In this document: piece by piece, positions 20,767 through 30,297 of the stretch
How positions within the stretch are numbered: the stretch's first letter is position 1
Layout of the letters: every line of letters begins with the position of its first letter
Assembly: GCA_009840545.1 (NCBI GenBank)
Contig: VXNM01000010.1
Location: forward strand, 902,627-966,626
Reading direction: 5' to 3'
DNA length: 64,000 nucleotides
Source: Gammaproteobacteria bacterium
GTDB taxonomy: Bacteria; Pseudomonadota; Gammaproteobacteria; Pseudomonadales; Azotimanducaceae
Made by a program: the position numbers and the translations under genes
The notes under the pieces: model-generated
Databases searched by the model: none
The model's input: the letters and a program-made list of their open reading frames with translations, nothing else
Told to the model about the DNA's origin: nothing

Positions 20767-22773
20767 ATGTCGACGTTAACGTTCCTTGAAGAAGTGACCA
20801 TGGTCCTGCTCAACGAAGACACTGGTGGCTTCGAACCCTTGTCCGACTGGCGTATGTCGTGCGTGGCCGCCGGTGCTGTGCTTATGGACTTGGCTCTCGC
20901 CAATCGAATCGACACAGATCTCGAATCGCTAATACTCCTCGACGAGACACCACTTGATGACGATCTGCTCGATCCCTCTCTCGCGGAGATTGCTGCAGAG
21001 ACCGATACTAACCGTCCAATTCAGTATTGGGTCGAGCGAATTGGATCTCGAGCTGAAGATCTTGTGCACAAGTCTCTCGAACGATTGGGGTCGCGCGGCA
21101 TTATTCGGTCCGACGAAGGAGGTTTCTGGGCGCGAACTTCCAAGGTTCGTCGAGATAAAGTCGGAGAACTTGAAGGTGAGGACTTTGTGCGCGACGTTCG
21201 ACAACGGATTTTCAGCGTAATACATAGCGATGAAATTCCAGATCCGCGTGAGATTTCGATCATTTCTTTACTGAACGCGTGCGAAGTCTTCGTTACGAGG
21301 CTCGATTCGGTAGAGTACGAGGAGGTTGCGGAGAGAGTTGAGCTCTTGTCCCGTATGGACTTGATTGGCCAATCACTTGCTGTCGCCGTACAAGCAACTT
21401 TTAAGTCCCCGGTAACTTCCACGGTTGTGCCAAGGCGTGACCCGCCACGCATAGGATTCTGGGACTGTCTCCTTTCAAAACCACTAAGGAGTGGAAATCT
21501 TCCTGAATTCTTTGCCGAGCAACATTGCAAGTATGGACCAGTTGCAGTCCTAAAGCCAGTGAAAAAGAAGACTTTCGTCATAAGCGGGGCAGAAGTGAAC
21601 GCGATGGTTCACCGTCGTGGAAGACTGTTCCTAAGAAGCAAGGAGTACATTGAGGAATTCCAAAAGGATTGGGGAGTAAGTCGTTCAGTGGCCAGTATGG
21701 ACGGTGCGGAGCACTTTCGCATGCGTAAAGTCATGAGAGACGGTACCGCACGAACTGTAGTGGAGGATAGAGTTCAGGAACTCTACGAGATATTTGGAAG
21801 GCATGTTTCAAATTGGTCAGTGGGTAAAACCCATATGGGCGAATATGCCTGCCAAGCGATGGTAGGAGAGCAAGTCAGCATACTGTCGACCAGTAGTGAC
21901 ATTTCAGGGTATTTTGACGACCTCTTCATTTTGGAGACTCGAATGCTCTTGGTAAATGTCTTTGGGCTCTTGCCAAAGTTCATGACTCGTACGCCAAGCA
22001 TGAACAGGAAACGCAAGCGTCTCCTCGAACTCTACGCGGCTATTCATAGTGCGCATTCGCCAGCGCTTCGAGAAGGCATGCGTCGCGATTTCGTTGACGA
22101 TATCTTCGAGCTTCACGCAGAGGATCCGCAATTCCTGCCCGAAACAGACATTGGTTTTGCGCTGATAGCAGCGCTAATAGCTGGGCACTATGCGGGAAGC
22201 GTGCTTAGTTTTGCACTCTACAGCATATTGACAGAACCCGAAATCGTTGAGCAGTTGAGGCAGGAAGCGGAGAATCTCTTTGCAGATGGTCACGCCTCGC
22301 ATGAAGAGATCAAGAACGAAGATATCGACGTAGCTTTGCGATTTGTGATGGAAGTCATGCGCCTTTATTGCGTCATACCCGTACACATGCGCCATGTTAT
22401 GAACGCTCAAATCGTTGAAGGTTATGAAATTCCTCCCAACATTGACTGCATGGTTGCATATACGGCGTCACATTACCTTGAGGAAAACTTCAAGGACCCT
22501 CTGAAGTTTGATATCGATCGGTATCTCCCACCACGGGAAGAACACAAGAAACCAGGAGCGTTCAGACCTTTTGGAGTGGGGACACACACATGCCTCGGTC
22601 AAAGATTTGTCGAGTTGCAGATGGCTATGAACGTTCTGCTGTTAGTGCACCATCTAGATCTTGAAATGGTTCCGAAGAGTTACAAGCTTAAGATTACCCC
22701 TTTCCCGAAATTGCACCCAAACAAGCGGTTTAAGTTTCGAGTGACAAACATTCGGAATCCTCTACCAGCCTAG
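20767..22773 (+). CDS. GPP34 (GOLPH3/Vps74-like) - cytochrome P450 fusion
   Basis: A 668-residue protein with two domains. Residues 1 to about 205 match GPP34, the fold of GOLPH3/Vps74: LTFLEEVTMVLLNEDTGG, then W28 at the position of GOLPH3 Trp81, the helix AGAVLMDLALANRI, a winged segment near 95-125, and IPDPREISIISLLNACE. Residues about 215-668 are a cytochrome P450: C-helix HFRMRK, ExxR as E529-R532, and haem-ligand C609 in PFGVGTHTCLG. The I-helix reads AGHYAGS (472-478); it resembles the CYP51 pattern AGHHTSS, but the oxygen-activating threonine is replaced by Ala476. The ATG is supported because the GPP34 homology begins at the N-terminus. In eukaryotes GPP34 binds PI4P on Golgi membranes, so here it may dock the P450 to a membrane lipid (inference). 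A frameshift-free continuous frame makes an artefactual fusion unlikely. Confidence 0.88.
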   Translation: MSTLTFLEEVTMVLLNEDTGGFEPLSDWRMSCVAAGAVLMDLALANRIDTDLESLILLDETPLDDDLLDPSLAEIAAETDTNRPIQYWVERIGSRAEDLVHKSLERLGSRGIIRSDEGGFWARTSKVRRDKVGELEGEDFVRDVRQRIFSVIHSDEIPDPREISIISLLNACEVFVTRLDSVEYEEVAERVELLSRMDLIGQSLAVAVQATFKSPVTSTVVPRRDPPRIGFWDCLLSKPLRSGNLPEFFAEQHCKYGPVAVLKPVKKKTFVISGAEVNAMVHRRGRLFLRSKEYIEEFQKDWGVSRSVASMDGAEHFRMRKVMRDGTARTVVEDRVQELYEIFGRHVSNWSVGKTHMGEYACQAMVGEQVSILSTSSDISGYFDDLFILETRMLLVNVFGLLPKFMTRTPSMNRKRKRLLELYAAIHSAHSPALREGMRRDFVDDIFELHAEDPQFLPETDIGFALIAALIAGHYAGSVLSFALYSILTEPEIVEQLRQEAENLFADGHASHEEIKNEDIDVALRFVMEVMRLYCVIPVHMRHVMNAQIVEGYEIPPNIDCMVAYTASHYLEENFKDPLKFDIDRYLPPREEHKKPGAFRPFGVGTHTCLGQRFVELQMAMNVLLLVHHLDLEMVPKSYKLKITPFPKLHPNKRFKFRVTNIRNPLPA

Positions 22774-22810
22774 ACGGCTTTGCGATTGATATTGTTCAGG
22801 CTGTGACAGG

Positions 22811-23809
22811 CTAGAAAGCAACGATAGTTTTTGCGCCTCGATCGGGAATCTCTCGCACGAGGCGTGGTGCGAGATATCCAGGCACACGGGATTGCAGTCT
22901 TCGATAGATCGAAAGAGCTCTTTGTTCTGGCAAGTCGAAGTGTGATGTTCCTGCAACTTTATCCAATAGGTGAAGGTAGTAGGGTAGAACTCCAATTTCA
23001 AAGAGCTTCCACGAGAGTTGCTCCAGCACTCTAGCTGAGTCATTTACACCCTTCAGTAGCACACTTTGATTCAACAAGGTTACTCCGGAGGTAACGAGGG
23101 CGTTGGTAGCGGATTGGACTTTTTCGTCGATTTCGTTTGGATGGTTAACGTGCATGACCACAACGATCTTAAGTCGTTCGGCTCTTAAGACACCTAGTAA
23201 CCCTGGCGTAATTCTTTGGGGCAAAACTACGCCAAATCGAGTGTGAATCCTGACACTCCGAACGTTGGGAACCATACCGATTTCGGAAATTATTTTCTCC
23301 AATTGGTCGTTAGGCAAAATCAGAGGGTCTCCACCCGAGAGTATGACCTCGAAAATTGAACTGTCGGTGTTCAAGACCTTGAGCAAGGGCTCTATAGATG
23401 CGGTTCGATGTTCGCGATACGGAAAGTGCCTACGAAAGCAGTAACGGCAATGGATCGGACAAGCGGAAGCAACGATGTACAAGACCCGCCCTTGGTACTT
23501 GCGAAGTACCCCAGGTGCTATCATCGAATCTCCCTCCTTGAGGGGATCTGCGGTGTAACCAGCGGCTTCCGTTTGTTCTTGCACGGAAGGTGCTACTTGA
23601 AGCAGAAGCGGGTCTTTGGGGTTTCTCGGCTCTATTCGGGCGAGGAAAGGTCGGGGTACAAAGATCTCGAACGTTGGTTTGTCAAGCCACTCCGTTTCGT
23701 CCTGTTTCAGACCTAGCACACTGCGGAGAGTTTTCGCATCCCTAATGGATTCGTGAAGGATCGATCTCCACTCGTCCTCATCCCACGACAATGTTTTGGA
23801 AAGTATCAT
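22811..23809 (-). CDS. epmB: EF-P beta-lysylation protein EpmB (lysine 2,3-aminomutase)
   Basis: Radical-SAM, PLP-dependent lysine 2,3-aminomutase that converts (S)-alpha-lysine to (R)-beta-lysine for modification of elongation factor P. The [4Fe-4S] cysteines are C117, C121 and C124 (CPIHCRYC), followed by FSGG-like LSGGDPLI. 332 residues, the usual short EpmB form without the C-terminal oligomerisation region of clostridial KamA. It is divergent from efp with only 26 nt between the starts. Confidence 0.96.
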   Translation of the reverse strand: MILSKTLSWDEDEWRSILHESIRDAKTLRSVLGLKQDETEWLDKPTFEIFVPRPFLARIEPRNPKDPLLLQVAPSVQEQTEAAGYTADPLKEGDSMIAPGVLRKYQGRVLYIVASACPIHCRYCFRRHFPYREHRTASIEPLLKVLNTDSSIFEVILSGGDPLILPNDQLEKIISEIGMVPNVRSVRIHTRFGVVLPQRITPGLLGVLRAERLKIVVVMHVNHPNEIDEKVQSATNALVTSGVTLLNQSVLLKGVNDSARVLEQLSWKLFEIGVLPYYLHLLDKVAGTSHFDLPEQRALSIYRRLQSRVPGYLAPRLVREIPDRGAKTIVAF

Positions 23810-23835
23810 TTGCCGTTCAGAAAGGACTTTCGATC

Positions 23836-24411
23836 ATGGCTAGCTATTCTACGAACGAGTTTCGAAACGGACTTAAGGTGATGCTCGAGGGAGAACCGTG
23901 CGTAATTCTTGAGGCTGAATTTGTAAAACCCGGTAAGGGACAGGCGTTTACGCGTGCAAAGTTTCGCAACTTGATCTCGGGGCGCGTTTGGGATCGTACG
24001 CTGCGCAGCGGTGAGACCATGGAGTCAGCAGATGTTGTCGAACTGAACATGGAGTACCTGTACTCGGACGGAACGGATTGGCACTTCATGCGCATGGACG
24101 ACACATTTGAGCAAGTTAGTGCAAGCTTAGCCGTAGTCGGAGGTGCGGAACGATGGTTGAGCGAGCAAGACAAATGTACCGTGACTTTATGGGAAGGAAA
24201 TCCCATTTCCGTTGTACCGCCAAACTTCGTTGAGCTACAAGTTATGGATACCGAACCAAACATTAGAGGCGATACCGTGGCAGGAGGTAGCAAACCCGCT
24301 ACTTTGTCGACAGGGACGACCATCCGGGTGCCATTGTTTATTGGGGTTGGAGAAGTCATTCGGATTGACACTCGGACTGGCGAATACGTAGGGCGTAGCA
24401 AGCAATCTTGA
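23836..24411 (+). CDS. efp: Elongation factor P
   Basis: Translation factor that relieves ribosome stalling at polyproline. The ATG at 23836 gives 191 residues and puts the modified lysine at K34 in KPGKGQAF, exactly the E. coli number; an in-frame start 45 nt upstream is not needed. The three beta-barrel domains are complete. K34 is the residue beta-lysylated by EpmA using the product of EpmB, and both genes flank efp here. Confidence 0.98.
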   Translation: MASYSTNEFRNGLKVMLEGEPCVILEAEFVKPGKGQAFTRAKFRNLISGRVWDRTLRSGETMESADVVELNMEYLYSDGTDWHFMRMDDTFEQVSASLAVVGGAERWLSEQDKCTVTLWEGNPISVVPPNFVELQVMDTEPNIRGDTVAGGSKPATLSTGTTIRVPLFIGVGEVIRIDTRTGEYVGRSKQS

Positions 24412-25334
24412 CCTCCCCGTGGCGACCTGCCGCTACAGCGCAGACGCTTTGTGACCGTTCCTCTCTCGTTTGGAGCATCCGAAAGTTCTTCCATGATCGC
24501 GGAGTCATAGAGGTACATACTCCTGTTCTCGGTTCGCGGACGGTCTCAGATTTGCATATTGACTCGATAGCTGTTCAATCCGGTTTTCTTCAGACTTCTC
24601 CCGAATACTTTATGAAGCGACTGTTAGCCGGCGGAGTGCCCTCGTGCTATCAAATCGGTCCTGTTTTCAGAGATGGAGAGGTTGGAGCGTGGCACAACCC
24701 GGAATTTGTAATGTTGGAGTGGTATCGGATTGGTTTTGATTCACAGCGATTAAGAAATGAGGTGATGGAACTCGTTGATCTGGCACTTGGTTCCGATTCG
24801 TACAGTACGGTCACCTATCAGAACCTGATAGGTGAAGAAGTTGGAGTCGACGTGTTTGATGCGAGTCCGAATGAGCTGCTGCGTGTCGCGGAGAGCCACG
24901 GATACTCAGGGATAGACGATGCCAATGAAACTTGCGACTTTCTCTATTCGCACGCAATGGAGTCGTACGACTGCCCACGCTTTTTTGTCGTTGATTTTCC
25001 TGTAGGATCGGCTGCGTTGTCGCAGATCACGATGTCAGAGTCCGGCAACGTCGCCGATCGGTTCGAATTGATTGTTTCACAGGTCGAGCTGGCCAATGGC
25101 TATAACGAACTGCAGGACCCGATCGAACTTGATCGTCGAATATCCCGAGACAATCGAAGACGCAAGAACAAATCAAAGAGTTCCATTTCTCCTGACGAAA
25201 GACTCTTGGCGGCAATGCATCACGGATTGCCTCAGTGCTCAGGTGTTGCAGTTGGCTTGGATCGTTTGATCTCGCTTGCTTTGGGGTTTGACGACCTTAA
25301 TCAGGTTATGACTTTTCCAGCCGGTCGTGCATAG
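24408..25334 (+). CDS. epmA: EF-P-(R)-beta-lysine ligase EpmA
   Basis: A 308-residue paralogue of the catalytic core of class II lysyl-tRNA synthetase (GenX/PoxA) that attaches beta-lysine to EF-P Lys34. Class II motif 2 (GPVFRDGE ... [11 protein letters not shown]) and motif 3 ([10 protein letters not shown]) are visible; the anticodon-binding domain is absent, as expected. The TTG start overlaps the efp stop as TTGA, so the two are coupled. EpmC, which hydroxylates the modified lysine in E. coli, is not in the window. Confidence 0.95.
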   Translation: MTSPWRPAATAQTLCDRSSLVWSIRKFFHDRGVIEVHTPVLGSRTVSDLHIDSIAVQSGFLQTSPEYFMKRLLAGGVPSCYQIGPVFRDGEVGAWHNPEFVMLEWYRIGFDSQRLRNEVMELVDLALGSDSYSTVTYQNLIGEEVGVDVFDASPNELLRVAESHGYSGIDDANETCDFLYSHAMESYDCPRFFVVDFPVGSAALSQITMSESGNVADRFELIVSQVELANGYNELQDPIELDRRISRDNRRRKNKSKSSISPDERLLAAMHHGLPQCSGVAVGLDRLISLALGFDDLNQVMTFPAGRA

Positions 25335-25379
25335 AGACCTCTGCCGCTTCTGTAAGAGTGTCCATTATGATTTCGTGGA

Positions 25380-25409
25380 TTGACAGAATTTGCGATGTCT
25401 CAACAAAGT
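25380..25409 (+). promoter_or_regulatory. Candidate promoter of orn
   Basis: A perfect TTGACA -35 at 25380-25385 is followed after 18 nt by a weak -10 (CAAAGT), 15 nt before the orn start. The short distance would give a nearly leaderless transcript, so this is tentative. Confidence 0.25.
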
Positions 25410-25423
25410 AGTTGGAGTGCTAC

Positions 25424-25969
25424 ATGCATTCAAATTTGATTTGGCTTGACATGGAAATGACAGGACTTGACCCAGAACAGGACTCCATCCTTGAAATCGC
25501 TACGATCGTGACCGACTCACACCTAGATGAAATCGACGAAGGTCTTTCCATTGCGGTGCACCAACCGGAGGCCGTTCTTGCGCAAATGGACGACTGGAAC
25601 TTGAACCAACACACTGCCTCAGGTTTGCTTGACAGAGTGAGGAGTTCGAAAAGCAGCTTGGAGGAAGCGGAAGCTGTGACCTTCGACTTAGTCTCGCGGC
25701 ACACCCAGCAAGGGAAATCTCCCTTATGTGGAAACTCAATTTGGCAGGATCGCAGATTCCTCAAGCGCTACATGCCGACGCTAGAGGGGTATTTTCATTA
25801 CAGAAACATCGATGTGAGTTCTATAAAGGAGCTTGTTCGGAGATGGGCTCCCGAGATTTACAAGGAACTGAGCAAGTCCGAAGAACATCGCGCCTTGAAC
25901 GATGTTAAGGAGTCGATTGCTGAGTTGAAGCTGTATCGGAGCAAGTTTGTTGCGCCAGATTACCGTTGA
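25424..25969 (+). CDS. orn: Oligoribonuclease
   Basis: DEDDh 3'-5' exonuclease that degrades RNAs of two to five nucleotides, including pGpG from c-di-GMP turnover. The acidic pair is in WLDMEMTGLDP near the N-terminus, with the later HRALNDVKESIAEL motif supplying the His and last Asp. The ATG at 25424 has a GGAG site 6 nt before it and gives 181 residues, the normal size. Its 3' end overlaps the convergent queG by 65 nt. Confidence 0.96.
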   Translation: MHSNLIWLDMEMTGLDPEQDSILEIATIVTDSHLDEIDEGLSIAVHQPEAVLAQMDDWNLNQHTASGLLDRVRSSKSSLEEAEAVTFDLVSRHTQQGKSPLCGNSIWQDRRFLKRYMPTLEGYFHYRNIDVSSIKELVRRWAPEIYKELSKSEEHRALNDVKESIAELKLYRSKFVAPDYR

Positions 25970-27008
25970 GTCGCCGAATTGCCCAATCAATGTGTTCAAC
26001 GCACATCGCGTCCGATCTGTTTACCATCTCCTTTCGTTTCCGAACAAGAGCTTGTTCTAGTGCTTCGTCTGTAGGAGCATTTCCTGCAGCCACAGAAAGG
26101 TTTCTCGTCCACTGACTGTAATTGATCCGTCGTAGCGCCATGCCTCTCGTATTCTCGAGAAACTGCTCTTCGCTCCACTCTAGCAATTCAGCAATGGGCT
26201 TTCGGTCCAGATCGTGGCGCACTGCAAAGTCCTTTTCTCGAGTCGCTGGAGCAAAGCGATTCCAAGGGCAGATCAACTGGCAATCATCGCAACCAAACAC
26301 ACGATTACCGATATGTGGTCGCAGATCTTCGGGTATCGAGCCCTTCAATTCAATGGTGAGGTACGAAATGCATTTTCTCGCATCTAATTTGCCAGGTCCC
26401 ACGATTGCGTTGGTTGGACAAACATTAATGCACGCTTTGCAGGATCCACACTGCGGCTCAATTTTTCGGTCGGTGGTCGGTAGCGGCAAGTCGGTGAAGA
26501 TTTCGCCCAGAAAAAAGTAAGAACCAACTTCGGGGTGCATAGCCAACGTATGCTTGCCAATCCATCCTAACCCCGCTTTCTCGGCAATTGGCTTTTCAAG
26601 CACAGGAGCGGAGTCGACGAACGCCCGATGCGAACCACCGGCAGCGTCCGACATTTTCATTGCGATCTTGGCAAGTTTGCGCCGAAGAACCTTGTGATAG
26701 TCACGACCTGTGGCATATCGTGATATATAGGCCAAAGCTGGTTCTTGAAGATTGTGCGGTGGAGAAGGGGGAGCGTAGTTCATTCGTGCGCTGATGATTC
26801 GAACGGTGCCGGGAACAAGCTCCGCAGGAGCTAGCCGCTTCTCTACATTTCGCTCCATGTAGTGCATTTCACCGTGAAATCGCTGACACAACCATTGGCG
26901 GTACTCACGGGACGAGGCTGAGAGGTCGACGTCTGTGATTCCAATCTCATCGAAGCCCAAATCCAACGCCCAGGTTCGAATGTCCTTGGCTAACGCATGA
27001 AGATCCAT
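25905..27008 (-). CDS. queG: Epoxyqueuosine reductase QueG
   Basis: Cobalamin- and iron-sulfur-dependent enzyme that makes the last step of queuosine in tRNA. Two ferredoxin-like cluster motifs are visible, CGSCKACINVCP and CDDCQLICPW. 367 residues is normal. It is convergent with orn and divergent from nnr, whose start is 16 nt from the queG start; orn-queG-nnr-tsaE is a usual gammaproteobacterial cluster. Confidence 0.95.
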   Translation of the reverse strand: MDLHALAKDIRTWALDLGFDEIGITDVDLSASSREYRQWLCQRFHGEMHYMERNVEKRLAPAELVPGTVRIISARMNYAPPSPPHNLQEPALAYISRYATGRDYHKVLRRKLAKIAMKMSDAAGGSHRAFVDSAPVLEKPIAEKAGLGWIGKHTLAMHPEVGSYFFLGEIFTDLPLPTTDRKIEPQCGSCKACINVCPTNAIVGPGKLDARKCISYLTIELKGSIPEDLRPHIGNRVFGCDDCQLICPWNRFAPATREKDFAVRHDLDRKPIAELLEWSEEQFLENTRGMALRRINYSQWTRNLSVAAGNAPTDEALEQALVRKRKEMVNRSDAMCVEHIDWAIRRLNGNLAQQTCSDTASTQQSTP

Positions 27009-27024
27009 TTATAGAATTGGAAGT

Positions 27025-28497
27025 ATGAATCCAATAGAACGAGTGTACACCGTATCCGAGTGTCGCGAGCTCGAACGAATCGCCATTGAGGAACATGGGA
27101 TTCCGGGATTCGAGCTGATGAAGCGAGCAGGCGAATTCGCTTTCAACAGGCTGCTGGCTAATTTTCCGAACACTAAGCGGATTAGGGTGGTAGCAGGTTC
27201 CGGAAATAACGCAGGTGATGGCTACGTGGTTGCAGGCATGGCTCATCGCACAGGGCTTGAAGTGGCTCTTGTCCAAGTAGGAGATCCAGTTCGATTGCGA
27301 GGTGATGCAAAACGGGCTTGGAATTGGATGAAGGACCAAGGCCTGGATACCAGCAATGATCTAAGCGACTCTCCAGACGTAGTCGTAGATGGCCTTCTTG
27401 GCACTGGTGTTCAGGGGTCGGTACGAGAGCCTTATCAAGAAGCTATTGCCGACATTAACCGCGCGCGGTGCAAGACTCTTGCTCTTGATCTACCCAGTGG
27501 TCTCGATTCCGGCACAGGATCGGTTCTTTGTGATGAACCTATCAGAGCGGACCTAACATGCACATTTGTCGGTGCAAAAATTGGCTTGTTCACGGGTGCC
27601 GGACCCGATTTCGCAGGGAAGGTGGAACTCTCGAACCTAGATATTCCGAGTGATGTGTTCGATCGAGTGTCTGGGCTTGAACTTATTGACCCGGAAGAGT
27701 CAAGTCATTACTTACCTAGACGTATGACAACGGCACACAAGGGTCAGGCAGGAAGCGTTCTGGTTGTTGGAGGAGATCTAGGAAGCGGCGGTGCTGCCAT
27801 CTTGACCGCGGAAGCCGCCCTTCGAACCGGTGCAGGATTGGTCACAGCCATTTCGCGACAGGAACATGTGGCGGGATTTTTGTCTCGATGTCCTGAAGTG
27901 ATGGTTCACGGCGTACGAGAGGATGACGACATCTCGCCTCTCTTAGCAAAGGCTGATGTTGTCGCAGTGGGTCCTGGACTCACTGCAAGCCCTTGGAGCA
28001 TATCCATGGTTGCTAGCGTCTTAAACAGCAGTCCGCGGAGACTGGTGGTCGACGCAGGTGCAATAAGACTGTTAAGCAAACAGAAGCTGCCTTCCGATTG
28101 CATAGTGACGCCTCATCCAGGCGAGGCAGGAGACTTGCTCGATTTACCGGCGCAAGATGTACAAAAGGACCGAGTTTCCGCGATTAGGGAGCTCACAAGA
28201 TCGCACCAATGTACCGCAATCCTGAAAGGAGCAGGGAGTCTAATCGCAACTAGGGGAGAACCAATTGGGCTGTTACGCTGTGCTAATCCAGCACTAGCCA
28301 CAGCAGGAAGCGGAGATGTTCTAACAGGGATTGTAGCGGCGGTTCATGCTGTAACTGAAAGCCCTACGAAGACCGCTATAAAGGCCGCGGTGCTGCACTG
28401 CCGAGCGGGCATCGACGTTGCTGAAGAAGTAGGAAATAGATCCATCATAGCTAGTGATCTGATTCACAACATTCGTCCTTGGGAAGCGTCTGTGTGA
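27025..28497 (+). CDS. nnr: Bifunctional NAD(P)H-hydrate epimerase/dehydratase
   Basis: Repairs hydrated NADH and NADPH. The N-terminal YjeF_N epimerase domain (about 1-210) has GSGNNAGDGYVV and LGTGVQG; the C-terminal ribokinase-like ADP-dependent dehydratase domain (about 230-480) has VDAGAIRLL, PHPGEAGDLL and GSGDVLTGIV. 490 residues matches the fused YjeF form. The stop overlaps the tsaE start as GTGA. Confidence 0.96.
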   Translation: MNPIERVYTVSECRELERIAIEEHGIPGFELMKRAGEFAFNRLLANFPNTKRIRVVAGSGNNAGDGYVVAGMAHRTGLEVALVQVGDPVRLRGDAKRAWNWMKDQGLDTSNDLSDSPDVVVDGLLGTGVQGSVREPYQEAIADINRARCKTLALDLPSGLDSGTGSVLCDEPIRADLTCTFVGAKIGLFTGAGPDFAGKVELSNLDIPSDVFDRVSGLELIDPEESSHYLPRRMTTAHKGQAGSVLVVGGDLGSGGAAILTAEAALRTGAGLVTAISRQEHVAGFLSRCPEVMVHGVREDDDISPLLAKADVVAVGPGLTASPWSISMVASVLNSSPRRLVVDAGAIRLLSKQKLPSDCIVTPHPGEAGDLLDLPAQDVQKDRVSAIRELTRSHQCTAILKGAGSLIATRGEPIGLLRCANPALATAGSGDVLTGIVAAVHAVTESPTKTAIKAAVLHCRAGIDVAEEVGNRSIIASDLIHNIRPWEASV

Positions 28498-28934
28498 AGT
28501 GTCAGGTGATCAAATTGGCGTCCGAAGAGGAGACTCTTGAACTAGGAAGGTCACTTGCACGGAGAGTTGAACGTGGCTTGGTGTTTCTGCAGGGCGAATT
28601 GGGAACGGGAAAGACAACGATTGTCCGTGGATGGTTGAGAGCATTGGGACGAATGGGACCTGTTACAAGCCCCACATACACTTTGATTGAACCTTACCAA
28701 TTGAATGGGATCGACATATTGCATATCGATCTTTACCGTATTGAAAATATTGAGGAATTAGACTATATTGGACTATTGGAACAGCTGGAATTGAGCCACT
28801 TGCAGCTAGTCGAGTGGCCTGAACAGGGAAGTGAAGTGCTCCCGGAGCCTGACGTCGTTATTAGATTGGCGAGGAAAGGCAATGGACGCACAGCAAATAT
28901 AGGCTATTTCAATGACCAGATTGCAATGTCGTAG
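28494..28934 (+). CDS. tsaE: tRNA t6A biosynthesis ATPase TsaE
   Basis: P-loop ATPase that drives turnover of the TsaBD complex making t6A in tRNAs reading ANN codons. The Walker A GELGTGKTT and the family motif SPTYTLIEPY are present. I chose the GTG at 28494 because it overlaps the nnr stop (GTGA) and has GGGAAG 7 nt upstream; this gives 146 residues. It overlaps amiB by 23 nt. Confidence 0.95.
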   Translation: MKCQVIKLASEEETLELGRSLARRVERGLVFLQGELGTGKTTIVRGWLRALGRMGPVTSPTYTLIEPYQLNGIDILHIDLYRIENIEELDYIGLLEQLELSHLQLVEWPEQGSEVLPEPDVVIRLARKGNGRTANIGYFNDQIAMS

Positions 28935-30297
28935 AGTTGCTTTACGCACCTTAGGTCTCTTGGTCCTAACGTTGGTAGTCGCCGGACAAGTTCACGCCAA
29001 CGAAATACTCGGAATTCGATGGAACGAGAGTCCGCACAATACCCGAATTGTGCTCGATCTCAGTGAGCCGGCCGACTACAAGTACGGGCAGCTCGACAAT
29101 CCCACCCGCGTGTACATCGATCTCAAGAACACGTCGCCGAAAGGCTCGATTAGAGTTCGAGACATTGACAGTCGTGTATTGAAGTCAATACGACATGCGG
29201 TTGGATCCAATGGGATGTACCGTGTAGTGCTAGATCTCACAAGAAAGGTTGAACCAAACGTGTTCAAACTCGACCCATATAACCCCTATGGTCACAGATT
29301 GGTAATTGACTTGCCAAGTGAGGTAAAGCTCGACGATTGCTCCACCAACAACGAACCGCACAAAGATGTTGTCGTTGTAGTAGATGCCGGGCATGGAGGC
29401 GAGGACCCGGGCGCGATTGCAATCACTGGATTATTTGAGAAACATGTGACTTTGGCAATTGCGCGTATAGTCCAGGAGGTGCTCGAGGATGCGCCTGGAT
29501 TTAGGGTCATCATGACGCGAGACGGAGATTACGAGGTCCCTCTCAATACTCGTAGAAATATCGCAATGATGGAACGGGCTCACGTGTTTGTTTCGGTGCA
29601 TGCGGATTCGGTGAATCGACCTGGTCCCAAAGGAGGAAGTGTTTTCGTACTCGACAACGGCAAGGCTGTATCGGAACTAAACAAATGGCACGTCCAGAAC
29701 GAGAACCGATCCGATTGGGTAGGTGGAGTGGCGTCGTGGGTAAATTCCGAATGTTTTGATGAACCAAACCAATACCGTTTTCTGAATGAGATGCCCCGTG
29801 ACTTCGTGCTGGACAGTTCGGTAGCCATTGGGAAGAGCGTGTTGCAAGAAATGTCTTCGGTGGCAGGATTGCACCCGCGTGCTCTAACCAAGAATCGACG
29901 TGACTTTCGCGTCACCGATGCCGGATATCTTGTGCTTAAGTCAACTCATGTGCCATCCATACTTGTTGAGACTGGTTATTTGTCAAATCCAACCGAGGCT
30001 CGACTGCTCGAAACTTCCTCCCATCAAAGGTCTGTCGGCGAGGCAATTGCATTTGGCGTCTTGAGTTACTTTTGTGATAACCCTCCTTGGCACACCGACT
30101 TAAGTCGGGGTGAAGTCGAATGCCCATACAACCGAACATTTAAAACGTATCGTGTCAAGAGCGGTGATACGCTGGGTGAAATTGCCCTAGCAAACAACGT
30201 GTCAGTGTCTTCGTTATTGCAGATGAACAATTTAAACAGCGACAGAATCTATACTGATCAACTATTAACAATACCTATCCGTCCACGTCGGAACTAA
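28912..30297 (+). CDS. amiB: N-acetylmuramoyl-L-alanine amidase AmiB with LysM
   Basis: Periplasmic zinc amidase that splits septal peptidoglycan during cell separation. Order: signal peptide (to about residue 30, ending VHA), AMIN domain (about 30-125) for septal targeting, Amidase_3 catalytic domain (about 150-385) starting VVDAGHGGEDPGA, and a C-terminal LysM repeat (about 413-458, TYRVKSGDTLGEIA). The LysM domain is as in Pseudomonas-type AmiB rather than E. coli. The stop overlaps the mutL ATG by one base. Confidence 0.95.
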   Translation: MTRLQCRRVALRTLGLLVLTLVVAGQVHANEILGIRWNESPHNTRIVLDLSEPADYKYGQLDNPTRVYIDLKNTSPKGSIRVRDIDSRVLKSIRHAVGSNGMYRVVLDLTRKVEPNVFKLDPYNPYGHRLVIDLPSEVKLDDCSTNNEPHKDVVVVVDAGHGGEDPGAIAITGLFEKHVTLAIARIVQEVLEDAPGFRVIMTRDGDYEVPLNTRRNIAMMERAHVFVSVHADSVNRPGPKGGSVFVLDNGKAVSELNKWHVQNENRSDWVGGVASWVNSECFDEPNQYRFLNEMPRDFVLDSSVAIGKSVLQEMSSVAGLHPRALTKNRRDFRVTDAGYLVLKSTHVPSILVETGYLSNPTEARLLETSSHQRSVGEAIAFGVLSYFCDNPPWHTDLSRGEVECPYNRTFKTYRVKSGDTLGEIALANNVSVSSLLQMNNLNSDRIYTDQLLTIPIRPRRN

